Positions 1-8,502 of a stretch of 64,000 nucleotides of DNA are shown here, in pieces (positions within the stretch are counted from its first letter, which is position 1; each line of letters begins with the position of its first letter). Where the stretch lies: NCBI RefSeq assembly GCF_010548275.1, contig NZ_JAAGLT010000028.1, forward strand, positions 62,001-126,000, in the 5' to 3' direction. This stretch comes from Streptomyces sp. SID12488 (GTDB taxonomy: Bacteria > Actinomycetota > Actinomycetes > Streptomycetales > Streptomycetaceae). The position numbers and the translations under genes were made by a program. The notes below the pieces were generated by a model. The model was given only the letters and a program-made list of their open reading frames with translations. It searched no databases and was not told the origin of the DNA.

Positions 1-488
1 CGGTGACCGTGCCCGGAGCGCCTCTCGCGCCCCTCGCGTTCCTCGTGTCCGTCCAGTCACCCGGTCTCGGGGGCCGTATGCGTACCCGGTCCGCCGACCC
101 CGACGTACCCCCGAGCCTCGACTACAACTACCTACGGACCCCCGAGGACAGACGCCGGATGCGCGAGGCCGTCCGCACGACCGCCGCGCTGCTCGCCGCC
201 CCCGCCTTCGGCAAGGTGTCCGCCGGCCTCGTCGAGCCGGGCCCCGGGACACTGGACGACGACCGGTCGCTCGACACCTGGATCCACGCCCACCTGGGCA
301 CCTCCCACCACACCTGCGCCACGGTCCCCATGGGCCCCGCCGTCGACCCGTACGGGAGGGTGCACGGCATACGGGGCCTCCGAGTCGCGGACACCTCGAT
401 CCTCCCCTCGGCCCCACTACGCGGCCCGGCGGCGACCGCCGTCCTCATCGGCGAGCTGATCGCGGACGCGATGCGCTCCGCGGGATAG
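1..488 (+). CDS. GMC oxidoreductase, C-terminal part (probable MftG)
   Basis: The 5' end lies outside the window. The readable C-terminal 160 residues carry the GMC oxidoreductase end: a histidine-rich HHTCATVPMG segment, then VDPYGRVHGIRGLRVADTSI and PAATAVLIGE, which in this family holds the catalytic His/Asn pair and the FAD-contacting C-terminal strand. GMC enzymes oxidise alcohols with FAD. Because the next gene is a mycofactocin-type TetR regulator, this is probably MftG, the GMC enzyme that passes electrons from reduced mycofactocin to the respiratory chain. That assignment rests on context; the family call is firm. It converges with mftR. Confidence 0.75.
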   Translation, partial: VTVPGAPLAPLAFLVSVQSPGLGGRMRTRSADPDVPPSLDYNYLRTPEDRRRMREAVRTTAALLAAPAFGKVSAGLVEPGPGTLDDDRSLDTWIHAHLGTSHHTCATVPMGPAVDPYGRVHGIRGLRVADTSILPSAPLRGPAATAVLIGELIADAMRSAG

Positions 489-538
489 GCAGTTGTGGGC
501 GGGACCGTTGAACCCCCGTTCGGTACAGCGCCCTACAA

Positions 539-580
539 GGGGCGCGGGGAACTGCGCGACCAGCCACGACGGCGCCGCAC
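539..580. repeat. Dispersed intergenic repeat, copy 1 (short form)
   Basis: A GGGGCGCGGGGAACTGCGCG core followed by ACCAGCCACGACGG, lying between two convergent genes. Closely related blocks occur at 8503-8570 and 15616-15683. A GCGCCC/GGGCGC stem at 528-545 overlaps its left edge, so it may act as a bidirectional terminator. Confidence 0.7.
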
Positions 581-623
581 CGAACCGACAACCCCTCGCA
601 GCAGTTCTCCCGCCGAACATGGG

Positions 624-1325
624 TTACGGACCGGGAAACGCCCCGTCGAACCCAATGGCGAGCTGCCGCATCGCCTGATCCAGCAGCGCGCCCAGACTCG
701 CCTCCTCGTCCTCCAGCCAGTGCTCGTAGGCGGCGATACACGCGGCCAGAGCGGCATGCCCCAGCAGCCGCGGCAGCAGGTCGGACACCGGCCGGCCCAT
801 GCGCCGCGCGGCGAACTCCGTGACGAGCGCCCGCCACGTCGTGTAGCGCACGGTCGAGTCGGCATGGAGCGTGGGCACACGCAGGATCAGCGTCATCCGC
901 TGCCGGTGCCAGGGCACCACCGCCGGGTCGAAACGGTTGAACTCGACCACCGCGCCGCGCAGCGCGTCCATCATCGGAGCGGCTGGGTCGGTCGCCGCCA
1001 GCAGGTGCTCGAGCCTCACCAGCTGGTCCTCGAAGTCGCCCCACACGAGGTCGTTCTTGGAGGCGAAGTAGCGGAAGAAGGTACGTCGGCCGATGCCTGC
1101 GGCGGCAGCGATGTCGTCGACAGTCGTCGCGTCGAAGCCCTGCCGGGCGAAGAGCTCGAAGCCCAGGCGTTCGAGAGCGGCCCGCGAGGTGACCCGAGGC
1201 CGGCCCGTACGGGTCGCCCCTTCCCGGGCGTCACCGCCCGCCGGGTACTCCGCCGACCGCACCCCAGCCGCTCCGCCCGCCACGCTCTCCCGCCGTCCCG
1301 TGTCAGCAACCACACCGCACATCAT
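624..1325 (-). CDS. mftR: Mycofactocin-type TetR regulator
   Basis: TetR repressor of about 233 residues. The N-terminal HTH reads GFDATTVDDIAAAAGIGRRT then FFRYFASKNDLVWGDFE, wording I recognise as specific to the mycofactocin regulator MftR; the FNRFDPAVVPWHRQRM and LILRVPTLHA segments fit as well. MftR is known from mycobacteria to control mycofactocin biosynthesis and to respond to long-chain acyl-CoA. Two in-frame ATGs (1325 and 1322) are possible starts, and no strong ribosome site decides between them. It converges with the GMC gene and is divergent from a CoA-binding protein; a near-perfect palindrome lies between the two promoters. Confidence 0.85.
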   Translation of the reverse strand: MMCGVVADTGRRESVAGGAAGVRSAEYPAGGDAREGATRTGRPRVTSRAALERLGFELFARQGFDATTVDDIAAAAGIGRRTFFRYFASKNDLVWGDFEDQLVRLEHLLAATDPAAPMMDALRGAVVEFNRFDPAVVPWHRQRMTLILRVPTLHADSTVRYTTWRALVTEFAARRMGRPVSDLLPRLLGHAALAACIAAYEHWLEDEEASLGALLDQAMRQLAIGFDGAFPGP

Positions 1326-1385
1326 GCATCGGCCGAGCCCCCGGACACCCACCCCGGCGGCAACGCGGGGAATCATCGCAGGCGA

Positions 1386-1412
1386 GCCGCTGTTGTCGCG
1401 CACAACAACGGC
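1386..1412. promoter_or_regulatory. Palindromic operator between mftR and CoA-binding gene
   Basis: Arms GCCGCTGTTGT and ACAACAACGGC surround CGCGC; only one of 11 arm pairs mismatches. It lies 61 bp upstream of the mftR start and 65 bp upstream of the divergent gene, as expected for a TetR autoregulatory site. Confidence 0.65.
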
Positions 1413-1476
1413 TGTACGAATCTCAATCACAGACCCCAGGCACGAATCCCAGGCACGAATCCCAAGGAGGCCCGGC

Positions 1477-1884
1477 GTGTACGGCGACCCAGCGACGATC
1501 CGCAGGATCCTGACCGAGCTCGGCGACACCTGGGCGATCGTGGGCCTGTCGTCGAACCAGCAGCGGGCCGCGTACCGCGTGGCCGAGGTGCTCCAGCGGC
1601 ACGGCAAGCGGATCGTCCCCGTCCACCCGAAGGCCGAGACGGTTCACGGCGAGCAGGGCTACGCCTCGCTGGCAGACATCCCCTTCGACGTCGATGTCGT
1701 CGACGTGTTCCTGAACAGCGACCTCGCCGGTCAGATCGCCGACGAAGCCGCCGCCATCGGTGCGAAGGCCGTCTGGTACCAGCTCGGCGTCATCGACGAG
1801 GCCGCGTACGACCGCACCCGCGCCGCCGGCCTCGACATGGTCATGGACCGCTGCCCGGCCATCGAGCTGCCCCGCCTCGGCTGA
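1477..1884 (+). CDS. CoA-binding (Rossmann) protein
   Basis: A 135-residue single-domain CoA-binding protein of the YccU type. It has a nucleotide-binding start (AIVGLSSNQQRAAYRVAEVL), PVHPKAETVHGEQGYASLAD, and the typical VDVVDVFLNSDLAGQIADEA and AVWYQLGVIDEAAYD stretches. The start is the GTG at 1477 because a full AAGGAGG lies 6 nt upstream. The family binds CoA in vitro but its cellular role is unsettled. Its divergent arrangement with an acyl-CoA-responsive regulator is suggestive only. A tandem repeat of AGGCACGAATCCC lies just before the ribosome site. Confidence 0.85.
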   Translation: MYGDPATIRRILTELGDTWAIVGLSSNQQRAAYRVAEVLQRHGKRIVPVHPKAETVHGEQGYASLADIPFDVDVVDVFLNSDLAGQIADEAAAIGAKAVWYQLGVIDEAAYDRTRAAGLDMVMDRCPAIELPRLG

Positions 1885-1911
1885 CCCTCGCACGGTCTCG
1901 TTCCGGCGGCC

Positions 1912-3387
1912 TCACTGTGCCGGCCCACCAGACCGACCCCGACGCCGCAGCAGGAGAAGTCCGCCCGCGAGAGCGGTGATTCCGGTCGCGGCGGTCCAGG
2001 CGACGAAATCCGTCGTACCGGTCGCGGCGAGGTCCTCGGCCTTGCCGCCCTGGGCAGTCGTCCCGGCCGAAGGCGACGCGCCCGCCCGACTGGCGTTCAC
2101 GCCCTCCTTCTCCTTGCCGGCACTCGCACCTGGGCTCGGAGGCACGCTCACGATCGCCCTGTCCCGGGTGAACGCAAGTGTCCCGAAGCCCAGTTGGTCG
2201 TATCCCCCACTGTTGGGGCCATAGTCACCGCCGCCGCCCTCGGGGGACGCCTGGGCGGCGATGCGGGTCAGGTAGGTCGCCGACAGGCCCCGGCGCTTGG
2301 TGTAGTGGTTGGCGATTATGGCCCAGATCGGCCGGGTCATCGCCGGGTCCACGGCGGCGGCACCGGTCGCGCTCTCACTGCCCGACCAGCCGCCCACCGC
2401 CCCCTTCCTGCGGGTGTTCGCCGTGTACGGCACCTCCCCGCCCATGCTCCACCTGGCCACGTACTGGGCGCCCTTGAGGAAACGGCTGTCGTCGTAGCCG
2501 TACAGGTCGATGCCCTGGTTCCAGGCCATCTCGCAGACCGTGCCCATCAGGCCGACGCCGAGCAGCGCGTGCCCCTGGTCGCGGCCCGCCTCGACCCATT
2601 CGCCGAGTCCCTGGTCGTCGTACACGACCGGGATCGCGTTCTTGACGGAGCCCATGCCGGCGCCGTGCTTGAAGTACTCGACGGCCCGGTCGATCCTGGC
2701 GCGGTCGTCGCAGAGGATGCCGACGGCCAGGACGCAGGCGACGGCCGTGAGGTCCCAGTTGGCCCAGTAGTTGGTGATGACGGCACCGTTGTGGTTCGCC
2801 AGGAAGTCCTCGCTGAGCGGGCAGAAGACGTCCAGCATCATCTTCTGGAAGCGGGCGAGGTCGAAGTCGGCATGGTCGCGCACGAGTTCGGCCGCGTTGG
2901 CGAACTGGTAACCGTAGAGACCCGCCGCGAGGAACCGGTCGGCCGAGCCCGCTACCTCCGTCAGCTTCGCCGACCAGGCGTTGAGGATCGCGACGGCGGT
3001 GTCCGCGTACGCGCTCTCACCGGTGATGTGCCACCGCAGGGCGTTCTGGTAGGCAGCGTGGATGTCGTTGTAGAGGATCGCGTAGTTCTGCGGCGAGCCC
3101 GCGCCCCGGTAGACCGTGGCCTGTGGGTTGGCCGTCCAGCCGCTCTGCGCATGGCGGTTGGCGGTCAGCCGCGCGAATCCCGCCGTGTACGGCGCGGCCC
3201 CGGCCTTCACCCTCTTCGCCATCCGGTCCAGATCCGTCCGGGTGTGCAGCATGCCCGGGTGGACGAGACCCGCGTCGGCCGCCGTGGCCTGCGGGGCGGC
3301 GAAGGTCGTACCGACGGTGCCGGTGACGGCGCCCGCCGTCACGCCGGTGAACTTCAACATGCCGCGACGGCTGATACCTGTGTTCAA
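1912..3387 (-). CDS. Tat-exported, LAATG-anchored alginate-lyase-fold protein
   Basis: About 491 residues from a TTG at 3387, which has AAGGA 8 nt upstream; an ATG lies ten codons further in. The N-terminus has a twin-arginine signal (SRRGMLKFTG) ending near an Ala-rich cleavage site. The core is the alpha/alpha-barrel of the alginate lyase family, including NHNGAVITNYWANWDLTAVA and YDDQGLGEWVEAGRDQGHAL, with the Asn-His and Arg/His residues typical of such uronate lyases. After a Ser/Gly/Lys linker the C-terminus reads LAATG, a hydrophobic helix and LLRRRGR, a class E sortase signal of Streptomyces. It should therefore be wall-anchored and act on an extracellular polyuronate. The exact substrate cannot be told. 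Confidence 0.8.
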   Translation of the reverse strand: MNTGISRRGMLKFTGVTAGAVTGTVGTTFAAPQATAADAGLVHPGMLHTRTDLDRMAKRVKAGAAPYTAGFARLTANRHAQSGWTANPQATVYRGAGSPQNYAILYNDIHAAYQNALRWHITGESAYADTAVAILNAWSAKLTEVAGSADRFLAAGLYGYQFANAAELVRDHADFDLARFQKMMLDVFCPLSEDFLANHNGAVITNYWANWDLTAVACVLAVGILCDDRARIDRAVEYFKHGAGMGSVKNAIPVVYDDQGLGEWVEAGRDQGHALLGVGLMGTVCEMAWNQGIDLYGYDDSRFLKGAQYVARWSMGGEVPYTANTRRKGAVGGWSGSESATGAAAVDPAMTRPIWAIIANHYTKRRGLSATYLTRIAAQASPEGGGGDYGPNSGGYDQLGFGTLAFTRDRAIVSVPPSPGASAGKEKEGVNASRAGASPSAGTTAQGGKAEDLAATGTTDFVAWTAATGITALAGGLLLLRRRGRSGGPAQ

Positions 3388-3514
3388 AGCTCCGGTCCTT
3401 GGCTCTGGGGGGTGAGTTGCTCTCGGAGTTACGGAGAGGAGACGCGCTCCAGGGCCGCCGATAACGAAAAATGCGGGTTGCCCAACCACAGCGGACGGTC
3501 GCCATAATGCTCGG

Positions 3515-4750
3515 GTGACTTTCGCCTCACCTCCCCCCGGCCACTCGCCCAACTCCCCGTCAGCGCAACGGTTTCCGGTGGTGATCGTGGGCGCCGGACC
3601 CGCCGGACTCACCGTCGGGAACATCCTGCGGGCAGCGGGCATCGACTGTGTGGTGCTGGAGACGGAGAGCCGGGAGTTCATCGAGCGGCATCCCCGGGCC
3701 GGGTTCATCGAAGAGTGGGCGGTACTCGCGCTCCAACAACGGGGCCTGGCCGACACGTTGCTGGAGCGGGCCGGTACACACACGAAGTGCGAGTTCCGGT
3801 TCGACGGTCGACGCCATCGCTTCGAGTACGCCGAGCTGTCGGGCCACCGCCACTTCGCCTATCCCCAGCCGCTGCTGGTGACAGACCTGGTGCGCGAGTA
3901 CGCCGACGTGCGCGGCGGCGACATCCGCTTCAGCGTGCGGGACGTACTCGTCCACGACCTCGACACCGACCGGCCCGCGGTGTCCTACGTCTCCGCGGAG
4001 ACAGGCCAACGGGAGTATGTGCAGGGCGAGTTCATCGCCGGATGCGACGGGGCACGCGGGGTGACCCGGACGGCGATTCCGGCGGCGCACGCCCGCGTCG
4101 CGCGGCACGACTACGGCATCGGCTGGCTGGCCCTCCTCGCCGAGGCGCCGCCGTCCAACGACTGCGTGATGTTCGGCATCCACCCGCGCGGCTTCGCCGG
4201 ACACATGGCCCGGGGCCCCGAGGTCACCCGCTACTACCTGGAATGCCCGCCCGGCGACGACCCGGAGAACTGGCCGGACGACCGCGTCTGGGCCGAACTC
4301 CGCGAACGGCTGAGCGCGTTGGGTGCGCCCCCGCTCAACGAGGGCCGCCTGATCGAGAAGCGCGTCCTCGACATGCACAACTACGTCGTGGAGCCGATGC
4401 AGTTCGGGCGGCTGTTCCTGGCCGGCGACGCGGCCCACCTCACCGCTCCCATCGCCGCCAAGGGAATGAACCTCGCCCTGCACGACGCGTTCCTGCTCGG
4501 CGACGGACTCGTCAACTACCTCACGAAGGGCGACCCCGACGCCCTCAACGACTACTCGAAGGCGTGTCTGCGGCGTGTCTGGCAGTACCAGGAATTCTCC
4601 CTGTGGCTGTCCGACATCTACCACGGGGCGTCGTCGGGCGACCCGTTCCGCTCAGGCACGACGCTGGCCCGCCTCCGCCGCATCCTCAACTCCCCTGCAG
4701 CCGCAGCGGCGTTCGCCGACGTGTACATCGGCAAGGACGCCGACCACTGA
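3515..4750 (+). CDS. pobA: 4-hydroxybenzoate 3-monooxygenase
   Basis: 411-residue flavoprotein hydroxylase converting 4-hydroxybenzoate to protocatechuate with NAD(P)H and O2. The FAD-binding VVIVGAGPAG lies at about residues 22-31, the second nucleotide motif AGCDGARG near 180, and the third, FLAGDAAHLTAPIAAKGMNL, near 305. FIEEWAVLALQQRGLADTLL and the ECPPGDDPENWPDDRVWAEL stretch are typical of PobA. The start is GTG 3515; the first 20 residues are a Pro/Ser-rich extension. It is divergent from the lyase gene. No protocatechuate genes lie next to it, so its product must be degraded by enzymes encoded elsewhere. Confidence 0.92.
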   Translation: MTFASPPPGHSPNSPSAQRFPVVIVGAGPAGLTVGNILRAAGIDCVVLETESREFIERHPRAGFIEEWAVLALQQRGLADTLLERAGTHTKCEFRFDGRRHRFEYAELSGHRHFAYPQPLLVTDLVREYADVRGGDIRFSVRDVLVHDLDTDRPAVSYVSAETGQREYVQGEFIAGCDGARGVTRTAIPAAHARVARHDYGIGWLALLAEAPPSNDCVMFGIHPRGFAGHMARGPEVTRYYLECPPGDDPENWPDDRVWAELRERLSALGAPPLNEGRLIEKRVLDMHNYVVEPMQFGRLFLAGDAAHLTAPIAAKGMNLALHDAFLLGDGLVNYLTKGDPDALNDYSKACLRRVWQYQEFSLWLSDIYHGASSGDPFRSGTTLARLRRILNSPAAAAAFADVYIGKDADH

Positions 4751-4818
4751 CACCGGAACGCGCGACGACCCGTACCTGACACGGGCTCACCCCGACGCCC
4801 ACTGGCCGCCGCCCGCCG

Positions 4819-5376
4819 TCAGTTGACGCCCAGCCCGTCCACCACCACGGCACCCGGAAGTTCGGCGAACACCTTTCCCGGCACCAGCAGCTTGCCGCGC
4901 CGCCGCCCGCTGCCGACCAGCACCCAGGGGAGGTCGATGACGGCCGAGTCGACCAACAGGGGCCAGGCGTCCGGGAGTCCGATCGGCGTGATGCCTCCAT
5001 ACTCCATGCCGCTCTCCCCGACAGCCGTGTCCATCGGCGCGAACGACGCCTTGCGGGCGCCGAGTCGGCGGCGCACCACCCCGTTCACATCGACCCGGGT
5101 GGTGGAGAGGACGAGACACGCGGCGAGGGTGGTCTCGCCGCCGCGCTTGCCGGCCACGACCACACAGTTCGCCGACTGTTCGAGCAGGTCCCGCCCGTAG
5201 TGCTCGACGAAGACGGCGGTGTCGGCCCACTCCGGGTCGGTGTCGACGTACAGGATCTGGTCGGCAGGGACGATGCCGGTCCAGCGGCGTACGGCGTCGG
5301 CGACCGGGCCGACGAGTTCGTCGAGGCAGTCCGGGGCCGGGGTGGCGGAGTCGAAGTCTCCGATGGGGGCGCGCAT
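4819..5376 (-). CDS. YbaK/EbsC-family aminoacyl-tRNA deacylase
   Basis: 185-residue protein of the YbaK/ProX fold. Segments ADTAVFVEHYGRDLLEQSAN, CVVVAGKRGGETTLAACLVL, RLGARKASFAPMDTAVGESG and MEYGGITPIGLPDAWPLLVD match this group; the Lys of KAS(F) and the GGITP loop are family landmarks. Members hydrolyse mischarged aminoacyl-tRNAs such as Ala- or Cys-tRNAPro in trans. Which tRNA is edited cannot be read from the sequence. It starts at the ATG 5376 and converges with pobA. Confidence 0.85.
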   Translation of the reverse strand: MRAPIGDFDSATPAPDCLDELVGPVADAVRRWTGIVPADQILYVDTDPEWADTAVFVEHYGRDLLEQSANCVVVAGKRGGETTLAACLVLSTTRVDVNGVVRRRLGARKASFAPMDTAVGESGMEYGGITPIGLPDAWPLLVDSAVIDLPWVLVGSGRRRGKLLVPGKVFAELPGAVVVDGLGVN

Positions 5377-5419
5377 GACAGCACGTTAACAACCGTGGGC
5401 GGACACCCGGCCGGGTGTC

Positions 5420-6019
5420 TCAGCTCACCGGCGGGACCGACACCGACATCAGCATCTCCAGCGGTTCGGCGCCGTCATTGCCGTACGTGTGGGGCACGTT
5501 GGCCTCGAAGGTGGCGCTCGCGCCCGCCGGGACGCGGTGTTCGGCTCCGTCGACCGTGAGCGTCAGTTCGCCCGCGGTGACGTGGAGGATCTCGAACGTG
5601 CCCGCGGGGTGCGGGTCGGACGGGCTGCTTTCGCCAGGCATGAGGTGCCAGTCCCACAGCTCCAGCGGGCCCGGCGCCTCGGTGCCCGCGAGGAGCCGGT
5701 TGTAGCTGCCGGCGTCGGTGTGCCACAGCCGTACGGCCTGGTCGGCGGCGACGATACGGACCTTCGGCCCCTGCTCCTGGTCGAGCAGGGTGGTGATGCT
5801 GACGCCTAGCGCGTCACCGATCTTCACGACCGTGCCGAGGCTGGGGTTGGTGCGGGCCTGCTCGATCTGGATGAGCATCCCGCGGCTGACCCCGGCACGG
5901 GCGGCGAGCGCCTCCAGGGTGAAGCCACGCTCGGCACGCCAGCGCTTCACACTGCGCGCCAGCGACTGGGTCAGCAGGTCGAGGTCCGACAACGTTCCGT
6001 CCAAGTTCTCGTCCGACAC
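5420..6019 (-). CDS. XRE-cupin transcriptional regulator
   Basis: About 199 residues: an XRE helix-turn-helix (RGFTLEALAARAGVSRGMLI then QIEQARTNPSLGTVVKIGDA, residues ~25-65) followed by a C-terminal cupin (PHPAGTFEILHVTAGELTLT and the VPHTYGNDG metal-site-like end). The cupin should sense a small ligand. The GTG at 6019 is the best start, although an upstream ATG at 6109 is in frame; the ribosome site is poor. It is divergent from an EamA exporter and probably controls it and itself through the repeats in the shared promoter. Confidence 0.82.
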   Translation of the reverse strand: MSDENLDGTLSDLDLLTQSLARSVKRWRAERGFTLEALAARAGVSRGMLIQIEQARTNPSLGTVVKIGDALGVSITTLLDQEQGPKVRIVAADQAVRLWHTDAGSYNRLLAGTEAPGPLELWDWHLMPGESSPSDPHPAGTFEILHVTAGELTLTVDGAEHRVPAGASATFEANVPHTYGNDGAEPLEMLMSVSVPPVS

Positions 6020-6103
6020 TCTTGTCTTCAGCCTTGCCTTCGCCCTCGTCTTCAGGGCCTCATCCTGCCGTACGATCCTGAGTGCAAGATTATGGATGAC
6101 AAG

Positions 6104-6153
6104 GTTCACTCCACTGCACTACCGTGTGGTGCACCGAATCGTTCACTCCACTG
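6104..6153. promoter_or_regulatory. Direct-repeat operator before the EamA gene
   Basis: GTTCACTCCACTG occurs at 6104-6116 and again, identically, at 6141-6153, 37 bp apart, followed by TGCACT-like sequence each time. Between them lie the half-sites TGCAC and GTGCA. The site sits 18-67 bp upstream of the EamA start and covers the region upstream of the XRE-cupin gene. Confidence 0.6.
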
Positions 6154-6170
6154 TACTGCGAGGCGTCCTC

Positions 6171-7028
6171 ATGACCGCATTCTTCGCCCTGGTCACCAGC
6201 CTTCTCTGGGGGCTGGCCGACTTCGGTGGCGGCCTGCTGACCCGGCGCATGTCCGCGTTGACGGTGGTCGTGGTCTCGCAGGCGATCGCGGCGGTCGTGC
6301 TCGGCACGATCGTGGCCTTGACCGGCGGCTGGAGCGAGGCGGGGCCGAGGCTCTGGTTCGCGGTCGCCGCCGGCGTCGCCGGACCGGTGGCCCTGCTCTC
6401 CTTCTACAAGGCACTCGCCCTGGGCCCGATGGGGGTCGTCTCCCCACTCGGCTCCCTCGGCGTCGCCGTCCCCATCAGCGTCGGGCTCTTCCTCGGCGAG
6501 CGCCCCGGGCTGCTCCAGTTCGCGGGGATCGCGGTCGCCGTCGTCGGGGTCGTGCTCGCGGGCGGCCCGCAGCTCAGGGGCGCGCCGGTGCAACGGCAGG
6601 CGATCCTGCTCAGCCTGCTCGCGGCGTTCGGCTTCGGCACGGTGTTCGCCCTGATCGCGGAGGCGTCGACCACACTCACCGGTCTCTTCCTCGCCCTCTT
6701 CGTACAGCGGGTGACGAACGTGGCCGTCGGCGGCATCGCGCTGTACGTCTCGGTCCGGCGGGGTGGCTCCGCCCTCCCGGCAGGCGGCTTCCCCTGGCGC
6801 CTGCTCCCTGCGCTCGGCTTCGTCGGCCTCGCCGATGTCGCCGCCAACGGCACCTACTCGATCGCCGCCCAGCACGGCCCGGTCACCGTGGCCGCCGTAC
6901 TCGCCTCGCTCTACCCGGTGGTCACCGCCGTGGCGGCACGCGGATTCCTCAGCGAACGTCTGCGCCCGGTCCAGGCGGCGGGCGCGGGCCTCGCCCTGGT
7001 GGGCACACTCCTGCTGGCGACGGGCTGA
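6171..7028 (+). CDS. EamA/DMT-family transporter
   Basis: 285-residue integral membrane protein with two five-helix EamA repeats. The first begins LVTSLLWGLADFGGGLLTRR and the second LAAFGFGTVFALIAEASTTL; SFYKALALGPMGVVSPLGSL and YSIAAQHGPVTVAAVLASLY are the paired conserved ends of the repeats. Such proteins export metabolites or amino acids across the cytoplasmic membrane. ATG 6171 follows the double GTTCACTCCACTG repeat, suggesting control by the divergent XRE-cupin regulator. The substrate is unknown. Confidence 0.88.
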   Translation: MTAFFALVTSLLWGLADFGGGLLTRRMSALTVVVVSQAIAAVVLGTIVALTGGWSEAGPRLWFAVAAGVAGPVALLSFYKALALGPMGVVSPLGSLGVAVPISVGLFLGERPGLLQFAGIAVAVVGVVLAGGPQLRGAPVQRQAILLSLLAAFGFGTVFALIAEASTTLTGLFLALFVQRVTNVAVGGIALYVSVRRGGSALPAGGFPWRLLPALGFVGLADVAANGTYSIAAQHGPVTVAAVLASLYPVVTAVAARGFLSERLRPVQAAGAGLALVGTLLLATG

Positions 7029-7052
7029 GCCCCGGCCACCCTGACCGCCGGG

Positions 7053-7901
7053 TCAGGACTCGGTGCGTACGTCCCCGACATGCTCCTCGACGTGCTCCGC
7101 GGCATCCAGTTCCGCCAGCCGCGCCACCGCCTCCTCGTCCAGCTCCGCCAACGCCCGCAGCTGATCCGGGGTGGTCCCCTCCGGTATCGGTGTGGGGGCC
7201 GGTGTCCGCAGCGGTGGACGCCAGCCCCCGGCCGGCGTCCAGCGGCGAACGACCCTGGCCGGAGCCCCCGCCACCACCGAGTGGTCGGGTACCGTCCCGC
7301 GTACCACCGCACCGGCGGCCACCACCACGTTCCGCCCGATCCGCGCCCCCGGCAGGATCACCGCACCGGTGCCGATCCAGCAGCCCGGGCCGATCTCCAC
7401 CGGCTCCATACGCGGCCACTGCTTGCCGATGGGCTCGTGCGGATCGTCGTACGAATGATTGGTGGACGTCACATACACGTACGGCCCGAAGTAGCAGTCG
7501 CTGCCGATGGTGACCGTCGTGTCGGCGATGACATGGCTGCCGCGGCCGAGGACGACACCGTCACCGATGCGCAGGATCGGGTCCGGGCCGAGATCGAGGT
7601 CCGGCATCAGGCCCGCCGTCAGGGTCACCTGCTCGCCGACGATGCAGTGGGAGCCCAGCTCGATCCAGGGTTCACCGAAGACGGTGCCCAGCGGGAAGGC
7701 CAGCCTGGTACCTGTTCCCATCGCCCGGAAGGTCAGCCGCCCGGGGTTCTCGGCGGTGACGGAGCCCGTGCGCTGTACCCAGGCCCAGCCCGCGTGCACC
7801 GCGCGCTGCGCCAGCCGACGCCGCCATGACGAGAACGTGTTCTTGGGCTTGGGCACCCGCACACCGTACTCACGGCCGAGCGGGCCCGGCATGCCGTACA
7901 C
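7053..7901 (-). CDS. Hexapeptide-repeat (left-handed beta-helix) acyltransferase
   Basis: 282 residues from GTG 7901; ATG 7892 is also possible. Residues ~70-215 are a left-handed beta-helix of hexapeptide turns (IGDGVVLGRGSHVIADTTVT, IGPGCWIGTGAVILPGARIG, AAGAVVRGTVPDHSVVAGAP) with the external loop STNHSYDDPHEPIG holding the His expected as general base in acyltransferases. It probably acetylates or acylates a sugar or glycolipid with acyl-CoA. A C-terminal tail rich in Leu, Ala and Glu is not part of the fold. The acceptor is unknown. Confidence 0.82.
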   Translation of the reverse strand: MYGMPGPLGREYGVRVPKPKNTFSSWRRRLAQRAVHAGWAWVQRTGSVTAENPGRLTFRAMGTGTRLAFPLGTVFGEPWIELGSHCIVGEQVTLTAGLMPDLDLGPDPILRIGDGVVLGRGSHVIADTTVTIGSDCYFGPYVYVTSTNHSYDDPHEPIGKQWPRMEPVEIGPGCWIGTGAVILPGARIGRNVVVAAGAVVRGTVPDHSVVAGAPARVVRRWTPAGGWRPPLRTPAPTPIPEGTTPDQLRALAELDEEAVARLAELDAAEHVEEHVGDVRTES

Positions 7902-7963
7902 CTGTGATCTTCACCCCACGGAGGTGGCGTACGGTCTGACGTACTCGAGGACCAGGAGGCGAG

Positions 7964-8491
7964 ATGACGCACAAGGCGTTGATCACCGGCATCGGCGGCA
8001 GAGAACCGAAGGTGGACGAGGAGGCGTTCGTGGCGCCCATGTCCTCGGTGATCGGGGATGTGACCCTGCAGGCGGGTGCGAGCGTCTGGTACGGGGCGGT
8101 GCTGCGCGGCGACGTCGAGCGGATCTCCGTCGGCGCGCGGAGCAACATCCAGGACAACTGCACCCTGCACGCCGACCCGGGCTTCCCCGTGACCATCGGC
8201 GAGCGGGTCTCCGTAGGCCACAACGCGGTGGTGCACGGCGCGACGATCGAGGACGACTGTCTGATCGGCATGGGCGCGACGGTCCTGAACGGCGCGGTGA
8301 TCGGCGCGGGCTCCCTGGTGGCGGCACAGGCACTGGTACCGCAGGGCATGCAAGTCCCGCCAGGCTCACTGGTGGCGGGAGTACCGGCAAAGGTGCGCAG
8401 GGAACTGACGGAGGAGGAACGCCAAGGCGTAACTCTCAACGGCACGCACTACGCGGAACTGGCGAAGGCCCACCGACAGATCCACGAGTAG
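7964..8491 (+). CDS. Gamma-class carbonic anhydrase-like protein
   Basis: 175-residue left-handed beta-helix protein. ASVWYGAVLRGDVERISVGA, RSNIQDNCTLHADPG and GERVSVGHNAVVHGATIEDD hold the Arg/Asp/Gln and the three His ligands (HADP, GHNAVVHG) of gamma carbonic anhydrases, which hydrate CO2 with a bound metal at the trimer interface. The acidic loop of the archaeal Cam enzyme is missing, as in the shorter CamH/YrdA group, whose activity varies. It is divergent from the acyltransferase and reads towards a dispersed repeat. Confidence 0.88.
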   Translation: MTHKALITGIGGREPKVDEEAFVAPMSSVIGDVTLQAGASVWYGAVLRGDVERISVGARSNIQDNCTLHADPGFPVTIGERVSVGHNAVVHGATIEDDCLIGMGATVLNGAVIGAGSLVAAQALVPQGMQVPPGSLVAGVPAKVRRELTEEERQGVTLNGTHYAELAKAHRQIHE

Positions 8492-8502
8492 GGGACCCAC
8501 CC

